Notes under the pieces: generated by a model
Told to the model about the DNA's origin: nothing
The model's input: the letters and a program-made list of their open reading frames with translations, nothing else
The model's database searches: none
In this document: positions 41,858 to 49,320 of the stretch, in pieces
Numbering within the stretch: the first letter of the stretch is position 1
How the letters are laid out: every line of letters begins with the position of its first letter
Assembly: GCF_000746095.1 (NCBI RefSeq)
Contig: NZ_JQKP01000016.1
Location: 1 to 51,633, forward strand
Origin: Ferriphaselus sp. R-1
GTDB lineage: Bacteria > Pseudomonadota > Gammaproteobacteria > Burkholderiales > Gallionellaceae
Length of the DNA stretch: 51,633 nucleotides
Direction of reading: 5' to 3'
Position numbers and translations under genes: made by a program

Positions 41858-42138
41858 CCCGGCGTGCGATCCTCAAAACCGCTGGCATTCATTACCGCCG
41901 AGAACGCCTGTCCCATGTTGCCGATGTCGAGCAGCGTGCCGAGTTCCGCTTCGGTCAGTTCCGGATAGTTGCGTTGCAACGCCTGCAGGATGATGGTGCC
42001 CATGACATCGAAATCCGGCACCCACGTTCCCTTCTGGATTTCGGCAAATTCTGTCTTGAACTGTTTGAAGGTGGCCCAGTTGACCGGAGGGGCGACAAAC
42101 TCGCGCCCCGAGAGGGTGATTGTTTTACCGTTGATCAT
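41818..42138 (-). CDS. Tail assembly chaperone, zero-frame product
   Basis: A 106-residue protein. NGKTITLSGREFVAPPVNWA at the start, LTEAELGTLLDIGNMGQAFS in the middle, and a low-complexity end (ASSSTGTN) are as expected for gpG-like chaperones between the tail tube and the tape measure genes. The last 12 codons are probably read only in the unshifted product. The gene starts 2 bases before the stop of the tail tube gene region (42141). It keeps the tape measure soluble until the tube grows over it. Confidence 0.8.
   Translation of the reverse strand: MINGKTITLSGREFVAPPVNWATFKQFKTEFAEIQKGTWVPDFDVMGTIILQALQRNYPELTEAELGTLLDIGNMGQAFSAVMNASGFEDRTPGEVHAASSSTGTN
41856..41860 (-). other. Probable -1 ribosomal frameshift site
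   Basis: Minus-strand codons read CCG-GGG-GAG, so the P-site Gly tRNA on GGG can re-pair perfectly with GGG one base back. A downstream stem is possible between GTGCACGCGG and CCGCGCAC about 30 bases later. The -1 frame then gives GGARGELIDWDEL. Neither the canonical heptamer nor the stem is perfect, so the site is inferred. Confidence 0.6.
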
Positions 42139-42140
42139 GA

Positions 42141-42866
42141 TTAGTCCGCCACAGAGAAGATGCCAAGAGAGCCGGTTGCGTCCGCCATCGCCTCGAAGTC
42201 CATTTCGGGGATCGCGTAGTCTTCCAGCTTGGTTGCCAGCGCCAGTTTCGACGAGGTGCAGGAGTTGAGTTTCAGGGTGTTGGTCTTGCCGCCGACCTGT
42301 GCGCTGAACACGCCCATGAAGGTTGGCGTGTTGCCCATCAACGCATTGCCCAGCGTGATCTTGCTGCCGCCGGTGGTCGCGTTGTACAGGTAGTCGATCA
42401 GCACCTGCTTGGTATTGTCGGCGGTGTTGAAGGTATACACACCGGTGACCGACACGCTGTACTGACCGGCAGCCGGTGCACTCGCTACCTTGGTCAGCGG
42501 CAGGCCCGTTGCGCCATACACCACGCCCAGATCGGTATCGAAGGTGGCGGCATTGGCAACCGTCACGGTGGCGGTGGTGACCGTACCGATTTCGTTCACT
42601 GCCGAGAGCAGCAGGCCGGTCGCCGAGGTGCCGCTGAAGAACAGGTCGTTCAGTGCGCGCCCGTTCAGTTCGGCAAACTTGGCCTTGCCGGTGAGCTTGC
42701 CGGAACCGCGTCGCACATCCAGTGGAAACTGGCTCTGTCCGCGCAGTTCCTTCAGCGTGAACGAGAAGTCGAACGACACATCCTGCAATTTGCCGAGTTT
42801 GATCGGCGTCGAGTTTGCGGCGGCATTGATGCCGTACAGAAATCCGCTACCAAAGGTCAGACTCAT
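42141..42866 (-). CDS. Major tail tube protein
   Basis: A 241-residue beta-rich protein. SFDFSFTLKELRGQSQFPLD near the start is shared by siphovirus tail tube proteins of this group, and the centre (TTATVTVANAATFDTDLGVV; YTFNTADNTKQVLIDYLYNA) is made of strands with Thr and Val. The ending (KLALATKLEDYAIPEMDFEA) is typical as well. It polymerises in rings to form the tail. It is upstream of the chaperone in transcription, as in all lambda-like tails, and 18 bases after the 63-residue gene. Confidence 0.85.
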   Translation of the reverse strand: MSLTFGSGFLYGINAAANSTPIKLGKLQDVSFDFSFTLKELRGQSQFPLDVRRGSGKLTGKAKFAELNGRALNDLFFSGTSATGLLLSAVNEIGTVTTATVTVANAATFDTDLGVVYGATGLPLTKVASAPAAGQYSVSVTGVYTFNTADNTKQVLIDYLYNATTGGSKITLGNALMGNTPTFMGVFSAQVGGKTNTLKLNSCTSSKLALATKLEDYAIPEMDFEAMADATGSLGIFSVAD

Positions 42867-42884
42867 GGTGGTTGTCTCCTGAAA

Positions 42885-43076
42885 TTAAAGGGTAGGTGGT
42901 ACAGGTGCGGCGGGTTGCAATCGCACCTTGAGATCGTCGAGTGCCGCCCGCAGCAGGTTGTAGGTGTCGGTTTCGCGAAGTGCAGGCAGGCTTGCCAGCA
43001 GATCGGTGAACCAGATATCAATTACTGCAGACGCGTCGATGGCTGCCACGGGTGTGGCAGGGTCGGTTTTGGCCAT
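42885..43076 (-). CDS. Small hypothetical tail-region protein
   Basis: A 63-residue protein with an Ala/Pro-rich start (KTDPATPVAAIDASAVIDIW), a Leu-rich centre (FTDLLASLPALRETDTYNLL) and an Ala/Pro-rich end. I do not recognise the family. It lies 18 bases after the DUF3168-like gene and 18 bases before the tail tube gene, in the right direction and with AAGGAAT before the ATG. Codon use is like that of its neighbours. A structural or chaperone role is possible but not shown. Confidence 0.6.
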   Translation of the reverse strand: MAKTDPATPVAAIDASAVIDIWFTDLLASLPALRETDTYNLLRAALDDLKVRLQPAAPVPPTL

Positions 43077-43094
43077 GGGTTATTCCTTTTGAAG

Positions 43095-43493
43095 TTAGCG
43101 CAGGTAGCGCAAAATGAAATCGACCGGCTTGGTGTAGATGTCCACCAGTGCGTCGTAACTGTCGGCACCGCACTGGTCCTGCAAACAGGCGGTGACCGCG
43201 ATGCCATTGATCACGCCGTAATGCAGATGGCAGGCGGCTTTGACGGCTTCGCGTAGGGCAACAGCCGATTCTGCCGTTCGTGCCAGACAGTTCACCTGCA
43301 TGCGCGCCGTGCACATCTCGCTATTCGTGCCGGGGAAGGCGGGTGTGTCCGGTCGATCGCTGATCAGTTCGAACACCACGGCAGGCAGTAAGTCCGCCTC
43401 GGGCCGGGTATCCAGATAGATGCGCGTGCCAACCAGTGCAGTGAGATCAACTGATACATCCAGCAATGACTTGATGACGGTTTCGGCTTTCAT
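43095..43493 (-). CDS. DUF3168-type tail completion protein
   Basis: A 132-residue protein. AETVIKSLLDVSVDLTALVG, RIYLDTRPEADLLPAVVFEL and the C-terminal ALVDIYTKPVDFILRYLR fit the DUF3168/gpU-like family that caps the tail and joins it to the head. Neighbours agree: HK97 gp10-like gene before, tail tube gene after. It overlaps the gp10-like gene by 4 bases. Length is usual for the family. Confidence 0.82.
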   Translation of the reverse strand: MKAETVIKSLLDVSVDLTALVGTRIYLDTRPEADLLPAVVFELISDRPDTPAFPGTNSEMCTARMQVNCLARTAESAVALREAVKAACHLHYGVINGIAVTACLQDQCGADSYDALVDIYTKPVDFILRYLR

Positions 43494-43993
43494 TTCATCT
43501 TCTCGATTTCGAGCGGCAGGCGAGTACGCGCGTAATCGGCCATGGTCTCCACCGCATCGGCAGCCTTGCCATCCAGTGCCGGACGCATGAAGGGTTTCTT
43601 TTTGGCACCGGGATGCTGGACCGCTTCGCGCGCGACACCGGCAAGGAGCAGGCTTTTGCGACTCTTCGGCTTGATCAGGTGACGGGCCGTGCCGTACTCG
43701 ACCATGCCTGCGTAAAACACACCGTTTTTGCCACCGGCCTTGATGGTGGCGGTGACACGGCCTCGCTGCGACTTGGCCGATACCCGAATCGAATCACGCA
43801 ATGCGCCGGGTTGCTCGCCTGTGCGGGTACTATTTTCTACACCGCCGATCGGGCACAGACGTTTGGCCTCCTCGGCTATCACCCGTGCTCCGGCACGTAC
43901 ACCGCCGCGCACGACATTCGCTTCGATACGCGCAGGCAGTTCGTCGAGCAGCTTCTGCAGTTCGGCGAGTCCGTTAATCTTGAGGTCAGTCAT
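43490..43993 (-). CDS. HK97 gp10-like head-tail protein
   Basis: A 167-residue protein. INGLAELQKLLDELPARIEA is the usual start of the HK97-gp10 family; GKNGVFYAGMVEYGTARHLI and KKKPFMRPALDG are its strongest motifs. These proteins act in the head-tail joining region or tail completion. ATG 43993 is chosen because the family begins there; a frame extension to 44071 would run through the upstream gene. It overlaps the head closure gene by 8 bases. Confidence 0.88.
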   Translation of the reverse strand: MTDLKINGLAELQKLLDELPARIEANVVRGGVRAGARVIAEEAKRLCPIGGVENSTRTGEQPGALRDSIRVSAKSQRGRVTATIKAGGKNGVFYAGMVEYGTARHLIKPKSRKSLLLAGVAREAVQHPGAKKKPFMRPALDGKAADAVETMADYARTRLPLEIEKMK

Positions 43994-44318
43994 CGAGGTC
44001 GAGGCAATATAGTTCGAGATATTCGTGGCGCTCGGTGCGGCGCAGCCATTCGATACGCGCAATGCGCCCATCGGTAAACATCACGCGCTGATCCGCATGC
44101 ACGTCAGCGCGGTGGCGCAGGGTGATCATGCGGGTGGCAGAACTACCGACCGCCTTGGCATTGAAGATTTCCCGACCGGACAGCTCGCGCACTTCTGCCC
44201 ACACGGTCGCAATATCCGTCCACACCTCCTGATGCCCACCCAGATTGCCGCGCGTGATGGTTTTTTGCTGGAGCGTGATGCGACGATCCAGACGTCCTGC
44301 CGAGACACGCACGCTCAT
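43986..44318 (-). CDS. Head closure/adaptor protein
   Basis: A 110-residue protein of the phage head-tail adaptor (SPP1 gp16/HK97 gp7-like) group. The pattern GRLDRRITLQQKTITRGNLG, then VWTDIATVWAEVRELSGREI, and later MITLRHRADVHADQRVMFTD is characteristic. It seals the portal after packaging and forms the landing ring for the tail. It overlaps the connector gene upstream by 4 bases and the gp10-like gene by 8 bases. Confidence 0.88.
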   Translation of the reverse strand: MSVRVSAGRLDRRITLQQKTITRGNLGGHQEVWTDIATVWAEVRELSGREIFNAKAVGSSATRMITLRHRADVHADQRVMFTDGRIARIEWLRRTERHEYLELYCLDLDD

Positions 44319-44890
44319 AGCAAGGTCACCACCCGGTACGGGTCGAGCAGGCTATCCACGAATGGCAGCGGATCGATACGCCCGGCAGGCAACACACTCA
44401 TTTCCTCGCGGTGCTGGTACAGGCTACCAACACGCAGCAACATCCAGCGCTTGATGCCATCCGGCACCTTGGTGGCATCGGTATAGCCAGCATCAAACAG
44501 GATTTCTACGCTGCCGATCTGCGGCAAGGTGGGCGGCCAAATCTTGCCGAAGGCAGGCGTGATGCGTGCCGGTTCGGAACTCGACTCCACGACATAGTCT
44601 GTTGGGGGCATGATTTGCCAAAGTCCGCCCATGTCCAGGTATCGCACACTGACCACGCTCACGACCGGTGAACGGTTGAGTAAGACCATCGGCGTGAACC
44701 GGTCTAGCACCAAACGCCAGCGTGCGGGCAGAAACTGCCGGGCGGTCAACATCTCCGCGTGCACTCTGGCTGCCGAGATCAGCGCACCAATCAATGGATC
44801 GTCGTCTGCCGTGTCCACCCGCAGGTGGAGGCGCGCTTCACTGAGGGTGACCGGCTCCAGTGCGGGTGGGGTGACGAGTTGCAATGGCAT
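44315..44890 (-). CDS. gp6-like head-tail connector
   Basis: A 191-residue protein of the HK97 gp6/SPP1 gp15 family. The opening PPALEPVTLSEARLHLRVDT and DDPLIGALISAARVHAEMLT with RWRLVLDRF are hallmarks. It attaches to the portal as the first connector ring. It is longer than minimal gp6 proteins by an extra C-terminal domain (WMLLRVGSLYQHREEMSVLP), as in many proteobacterial phages. It follows the 76-residue gene by 3 bases and overlaps the head closure gene by 4. Confidence 0.9.
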   Translation of the reverse strand: MPLQLVTPPALEPVTLSEARLHLRVDTADDDPLIGALISAARVHAEMLTARQFLPARWRLVLDRFTPMVLLNRSPVVSVVSVRYLDMGGLWQIMPPTDYVVESSSEPARITPAFGKIWPPTLPQIGSVEILFDAGYTDATKVPDGIKRWMLLRVGSLYQHREEMSVLPAGRIDPLPFVDSLLDPYRVVTLL

Positions 44891-44893
44891 GGG

Positions 44894-45124
44894 TTAGCTC
44901 ACAGGGGTGTCGGCAGTGGTGGTATCAGCGGCGGGCGCATCAACCGCATCGGTCGCAGGAGTGAGCTCGTCGGAAATCTCAACTGCTTCCGCGATGCCGC
45001 TGGCAGTCAGACGTTCGGTTTCCTCTGTCGCCGGATAAGTTTCTCCGGCGCGGTATTTGATGCTGCTGTTGCCCGCGCCATCGACGGCGTGGAAATTTTC
45101 GGTGAAGCGAATGTGACGGGTCAT
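44894..45124 (-). CDS. Small hypothetical head-region protein
   Basis: A 76-residue acidic protein. The first half (RHIRFTENFHAVDGAGNSSI; YRAGETYPATEETERLTASG) looks like a small folded domain that recurs between capsid and connector genes in this phage type; the tail is Ala/Thr/Asp-rich and disordered. I do not know its function. It lies 15 bases after the 150-residue gene and 3 bases before the connector gene. A capsid or connector accessory is possible. Confidence 0.65.
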   Translation of the reverse strand: MTRHIRFTENFHAVDGAGNSSIKYRAGETYPATEETERLTASGIAEAVEISDELTPATDAVDAPAADTTTADTPVS

Positions 45125-45139
45125 GAGTTGTCTCCGTTA

Positions 45140-45592
45140 TCAGTAGATGATCTGCGTTACAGCCAATTGGTTGAAGGCATCCGCATCGGCATAACGCGGA
45201 TTGAGGCCGATGATTTGCGCTGCCACCACACTGGCGGCGACACCGACCGTGATCGACAGGCGCACGAATCCATAGCCATTGGCGATATCCAGATCTTCGG
45301 GTTTCAGATTGAGGAGAGCCTGCTTGGCACTGCCACCGCCCACCTGGGTGAATTGCACGATGGCACGACCGGTGATGTCCTTCACCCCGGTACCGGCGGC
45401 ATCCAGTGCCTGCTGCAGTTTTGCATCCACGGTACCTGCTACGCCCAGCGCACCTGTTTCAAGAATGGCCATGAGGGCATGGAAATTCGCCACCGAAATC
45501 CAGCCGGTGGTGACGGTACCAACTGCCTGACTGACCGGATCGATGGTGGCAAGAATGGACAGCAGTTCGCTGCCTTTTGCGTTGGGAAACAT
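45140..45592 (-). CDS. Hypothetical head protein, possible capsid decoration
   Basis: A 150-residue protein. KGSELLSILATIDPVSQAVG and GVAGTVDAKLQQALDAAGTG followed by KDITGRAIVQFTQVGGG resemble a recurring phage protein encoded directly after the major capsid gene. Its content of Val, Ala, Thr and Gly and its place suggest a capsid decoration or stabilising protein, an inference from gene order. It is separated from the capsid gene by 116 bases containing a hairpin at 45617-45635. Confidence 0.6.
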   Translation of the reverse strand: MFPNAKGSELLSILATIDPVSQAVGTVTTGWISVANFHALMAILETGALGVAGTVDAKLQQALDAAGTGVKDITGRAIVQFTQVGGGSAKQALLNLKPEDLDIANGYGFVRLSITVGVAASVVAAQIIGLNPRYADADAFNQLAVTQIIY

Positions 45593-45616
45593 ATTGGAAG
45601 CTCCTGTAAAAGTTCA

Positions 45617-45635
45617 GGCGGGAGCCTGTCCCGCC
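45617..45635 (-). terminator. Hairpin after the capsid gene, attenuator-like
   Basis: GGCGGGA and TCCCGCC form a 7-bp stem with a 5-base loop. On the minus strand only a weak TGAACTTTT follows. With the tandem terminators before the capsid gene it frames the capsid message and may mark a processing or attenuation point. Confidence 0.5.
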
Positions 45636-45708
45636 CGATAGGGGTTTAACGATTAGCTTTGCATAGCCAATCGACTAAGCACTCAACCGACGAGTGCCAA
45701 GTCGCTGG

Positions 45709-47001
45709 TTAGCGTGCGGCCAGTTGGATGAACGGCGACAGCTTGCTGCTGCCCTTGGCAGGATCGATCGCGCTGGCGATCTTCGACTGGCCATCCATGC
45801 GGAAGGTGGTGCGGAATGCGGTCAGATCGGCATCGAAATACAGATGCATCGAGGTCGCCGTTTGCAAGCCACCGGCCTTGGTGATGGTCTGGTAGTACGA
45901 CAGGTCCACCAGCATCACGTCACCTTGCGACGAGAAGGTGTTGGCGTGCTGCGACACGATCACCGGACGACCCAGCAAGGTGCCGTAGGGTGAGACCTGG
46001 ATACCGCCGACCGTCAGACCATTGGGCAGGTAGATCGGGTAGTTGCCAAGCGACAGCGTGAACAGCGCGGGCAGCACATCGTTGTTGATAATCCATACCG
46101 CGTTGCCGAACGAACCCGGCGGCAGGCGCGCGATCATCTTGGCCAGATTCTGCGGCACCAGTGTTTGTGTGGCCTGACCGGTTTCCTTTGCTACCGTCAC
46201 CACGGCACCAGCGTTCATGCAGCCGATCGGAATGCCGTTGCCTGCGCCGAACAGGATGGATTCGTTGGTCTTCCAGCGGATCGAGGTGGCGACCTTGTCC
46301 GGCAGGTAGCTGGTCAGGGCACTGGCATCGTCCAGCAACTCGTCGGTGGTCGGCACCAGTGCCATCAGCTTTTTGAGCCGCAATGTGGCCAGACCCATCA
46401 CCGGCTTAGTGGCATTGGCTGCCGCTGCTTCGCCTTGCCAGTAGGCGCGAATGCCGTTGGTACCCCATGGCGTGGTTTCATCTTTGGGGAAGGCCATGCT
46501 GTTTGCCGTGATCTCGACGTTGTCGGTCAGCGGCATCAGCGAATCCTCGCCCAAACTCAGCCGGAAAATCTCCTTGGAGAAGTCGGGCGGCACCAAAAAG
46601 CCGCCATCCTGACCGGTGCTCTCGTTACCAAAGCTGGCCGGTGCCGCAGCGCCAATGAACAGGCGTTCATCCATCGACTTGCCGGGTTTCTGCGACAGAT
46701 ACACGGCCTGCATGAATTCGCCGATGCTGGCGAAGCCGCGCTTGGGGTCCAGTTCGCGGTTGTCGGTGACGACCACGCCGAGGGCGTTGCTTGCCGACAG
46801 ACGTGCCTCTTCGGCGATCAGGGCGGCTTCGCGGTCGATGGATGCCGAGGCCGCATCGATTTTTCCGCGTAGCGCATCGAAGGCGGTGACCTCGGCATCG
46901 GTCATGTCGCGGGATTCGGTTGCCGCCAGTTCAGTCAATGCGCGGGCCTCTTTGACCAGCGCACTCTTGCGTGCCTGCAACGCTCGTAGTTGTTTGCTCA
47001 T
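45709..47001 (-). CDS. Major capsid protein, HK97 fold
   Basis: A 430-residue capsid protein. The first about 110 residues form a coiled scaffolding (delta) region (LRALQARKSALVKEARALTE; AFDALRGKIDAASASIDREA) removed by the protease. The HK97 core follows (GGFLVPPDFSKEIFRLSLGE; DELLDDASALTSYLPDKVAT; SILFGAGNGIPIGCMNAGAV), with the E-loop and A domain (ATSMHLYFDADLTAFRTTFR). ATG 47001 is chosen for GGAG upstream. The upstream neighbour is the S49 protease, as usual for this phage type. Two intrinsic terminators lie directly before the gene. Confidence 0.93.
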   Translation of the reverse strand: MSKQLRALQARKSALVKEARALTELAATESRDMTDAEVTAFDALRGKIDAASASIDREAALIAEEARLSASNALGVVVTDNRELDPKRGFASIGEFMQAVYLSQKPGKSMDERLFIGAAAPASFGNESTGQDGGFLVPPDFSKEIFRLSLGEDSLMPLTDNVEITANSMAFPKDETTPWGTNGIRAYWQGEAAAANATKPVMGLATLRLKKLMALVPTTDELLDDASALTSYLPDKVATSIRWKTNESILFGAGNGIPIGCMNAGAVVTVAKETGQATQTLVPQNLAKMIARLPPGSFGNAVWIINNDVLPALFTLSLGNYPIYLPNGLTVGGIQVSPYGTLLGRPVIVSQHANTFSSQGDVMLVDLSYYQTITKAGGLQTATSMHLYFDADLTAFRTTFRMDGQSKIASAIDPAKGSSKLSPFIQLAAR

Positions 47002-47017
47002 GCTTGGGTTCTCCAAA

Positions 47018-47065
47018 TAAAAAACCCGCACGAGGCGGGCAATAAAAAACCGCCACGAGGGCGGT
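47018..47065 (-). terminator. Two tandem intrinsic terminators before the capsid gene
   Basis: On the minus strand, CCGCC-CTCGT-GGCGG (47050-47065) is followed by six T, and CCCGC-CTCGT-GCGGG (47025-47039) by another T run (47018-47024). Both share the loop CTCGT. The capsid ATG is 17 bases further on. Leftward late transcription would meet both unless modified by an antiterminator. Confidence 0.75.
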
Positions 47066-47097
47066 CAGATTTGAGGTGCGATTACTCGCGGGGTTTG

Positions 47098-48021
47098 CTA
47101 CATAATTTCCAGTTCGCGGCAGGCGATGGCTAGGCGGGATGCCTTTGGCCTCGATGATTTTGCATCGCGCTGCATCTTTCTGATGGCATCGGAGAAGGTG
47201 CTGATGCCATCGACCATGTTCTCGGCCAGTGCGGCATCGGCACCCAATACCCGACCCTGACCCATACCCTCACGCACCTGCGAGATGGCGACACCACGTC
47301 CCTTTGCGACGGCTTTGGTGAAGGCGGCGTAGTAATCATCAGTTCGCGATTGCAGGAACGAGCGGGCTTCGTCATCCAGTGGTGCGTAGGGATTACCTTC
47401 GACCTTGAATTTGCCCGCCGAAATCAGTGTGGGCTTTACGCCTTCCGCCGCCATCGCTTCGGAATAATCAAAGTGCGCCTGCCACACACCGATGCTGCCT
47501 ACTTCACCTCCGGGTGTGACATAGAGTTCTGTAGCCTGTGCGCCGATCCAGTAGGCAGCGGAAGCGGCGAGACTGTTGGCAATGGCGACTACCGGTTTCT
47601 GGCTACGGGCTGCAGCGATCTCGTCGGCCAGTTCCGCGACGCCATAGACACTGCCGCCGGGACTGTCGATGTCGATCAGGATGCTGCCGACCGCAGGATC
47701 GGCAATGGCATCGCGCAAGGCCGTAGCAAACAGTTGTGTGCTGACACTGCCGGGGCCGGATACGTCGTCGACCATGTTGCCGCGCTGGGTGACTACGCCA
47801 TACAGTGGCAATACCGCGATGCCGTTGCCAGCCGAATTGGCCAGCGCTTGGCGGCGCGCGTTGCGTGCCGACTGATCTGCCGCGACCTGTTCCAGTGCGG
47901 CTTGGGTGGCGGCATCACCGCGTGACCATCGGTTCATGACCGAGGTTACGGCAGCCAGTCGCTCAGGCATCATTGCCCATGGTGTGGCCAGAAACTCGGC
48001 CAGCAGGAGTTCACGTTTCAT
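47098..48021 (-). CDS. Prohead protease, S49/SppA type
   Basis: A 307-residue serine peptidase of the S49 (SppA/protein C) family. GNGIAVLPLYGVVTQRGNMV and SILIDIDSPGGSVYGVAELA are the family core, the nucleophile lies in NSLAASAAYWIGA, and the Lys in SAGKFKVEGNPY is the probable base. It would mature the capsid precursor by removing its scaffold. ATG 48021 is chosen because the protein begins KRELLLAEFLATPWA as relatives do. It overlaps the portal gene by 11 bases. The tail (about the last 35 residues) is basic and not conserved. Confidence 0.9.
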   Translation of the reverse strand: MKRELLLAEFLATPWAMMPERLAAVTSVMNRWSRGDAATQAALEQVAADQSARNARRQALANSAGNGIAVLPLYGVVTQRGNMVDDVSGPGSVSTQLFATALRDAIADPAVGSILIDIDSPGGSVYGVAELADEIAAARSQKPVVAIANSLAASAAYWIGAQATELYVTPGGEVGSIGVWQAHFDYSEAMAAEGVKPTLISAGKFKVEGNPYAPLDDEARSFLQSRTDDYYAAFTKAVAKGRGVAISQVREGMGQGRVLGADAALAENMVDGISTFSDAIRKMQRDAKSSRPKASRLAIACRELEIM

Positions 48022-49297
48022 CTTCGGCGTCTTTCTGTTCTGAATCAGCGGGTGATTGAGGTGCTGTGGGTTGTTTGGTTGGTTCAGTTTCGCCTTCGGT
48101 TTCCTCGGCATCGGAGTTCTCGACCATGTTGAGTGGTCGCAGCGGTTCGTCCAGTCCGTCGATCGGGTCGAGGTTTTCTGCGATGCGTGCTTCATTGCGG
48201 GTCAGCCAGCCGTTCTGAATGCCGCTCTGGTAGTAACCGGCGCGACTGGCGGCATCGCCGCGCATCAGGTTGGCGAAGTCGAATTCCACTTCCAGCCTGT
48301 CGTCATCAAGCAGCAGGTCGGCTTCGATGCTGGCCTCCCAGCGTTCAGCCCACGGGGTCATGGTGTGCATGACGAATTCGAGACTCTGCTGTTCGATGTT
48401 ACTGAAGGTGGCGCGGTCCAGGTCGCCGATCATGTGTGGCGGCACGCGGAACAGCCGCGCGATGTCGGTGATCTGGAATTTGCGTAGTTCGAGGAACTGC
48501 GCGTCCTTGTTGGTCACACCGACCTCGTGAAACTTCATGCCGTTTTCCAGCACGAGCACCTTGCCGCGATTGGCTCCCGACTGTGCCTGTTGATACGACT
48601 CGCGGAACACCCGTTTGGCATCGTTATCCTTGAACGATCCCGGAAACTCGATCCAACCACCGGTGGGCTTGGCATCGTTGGCAAAGAAGCGTGCACCGTA
48701 ATCTTGAGCAGCCAGTGCCATGCCGATGCTTTCGCGTGCCAGTTCGATCGGACTCATGCCCAGCAGGCCATCGGAGGACAGACCGCGCAGATGCCATATC
48801 TCGCCGCGCGGCACGACCGTTTCATTCCCCAGCCGGTCGGTCACGCGATAGCGGTAGTCACCGTTTTGCAGCAACTCCATGCGAATCCGATCAGGATGGA
48901 TCGGCATCAGTTCGATGATCTCACCGCGCGCATTCGACACGATGCGGTTGTAGGCATTGCCGCGCAACGCCAGATGGCCTTGCAGCATTTCGCGCCACTC
49001 GAACGGATTTTGAAAGCGGTTCGGACGCTTGGCAAACAGGTCATATAGCCAGTGTTCGGTCACGCGTTCCTTGCCGCCATCGGCGCGCTGTCGATACAAC
49101 ACGAAAGGCAGAGAGGCCATGGTTTCCGACAGGATGCGCACGGCGGCATACACCGCAGACAAACGCAGTGCAGCATCTGCCGAGACACGCATGCCGCTAC
49201 TGCTGCGTGCTGCGACCGGCTCAAACCAAAAGTCACCCCATGGCGAACGGTCGCTGCTGGATGCACGCCAGCGCGACAAGAAATCAAACATCCCCAT
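48011..49297 (-). CDS. Portal protein, HK97 family
   Basis: A 428-residue portal. SADAALRLSAVYAAVRILSE followed by TMASLPFVLYR is the strong HK97-portal opening; NPFEWREMLQGHLALRGNAY, MHTMTPWAERWEASIEADLL and SRAGYYQSGIQNGWLTRNEA complete the pattern. The last 35 residues are acidic and disordered. It forms the dodecameric DNA gate at the capsid vertex. It is 23 bases after the terminase gene and overlaps the protease gene by 11 bases, the standard order. Confidence 0.93.
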   Translation of the reverse strand: MGMFDFLSRWRASSSDRSPWGDFWFEPVAARSSSGMRVSADAALRLSAVYAAVRILSETMASLPFVLYRQRADGGKERVTEHWLYDLFAKRPNRFQNPFEWREMLQGHLALRGNAYNRIVSNARGEIIELMPIHPDRIRMELLQNGDYRYRVTDRLGNETVVPRGEIWHLRGLSSDGLLGMSPIELARESIGMALAAQDYGARFFANDAKPTGGWIEFPGSFKDNDAKRVFRESYQQAQSGANRGKVLVLENGMKFHEVGVTNKDAQFLELRKFQITDIARLFRVPPHMIGDLDRATFSNIEQQSLEFVMHTMTPWAERWEASIEADLLLDDDRLEVEFDFANLMRGDAASRAGYYQSGIQNGWLTRNEARIAENLDPIDGLDEPLRPLNMVENSDAEETEGETEPTKQPTAPQSPADSEQKDAEDET

Positions 49298-49320
49298 TCG
49301 CCAATTCCAGTCAAAGTTGG

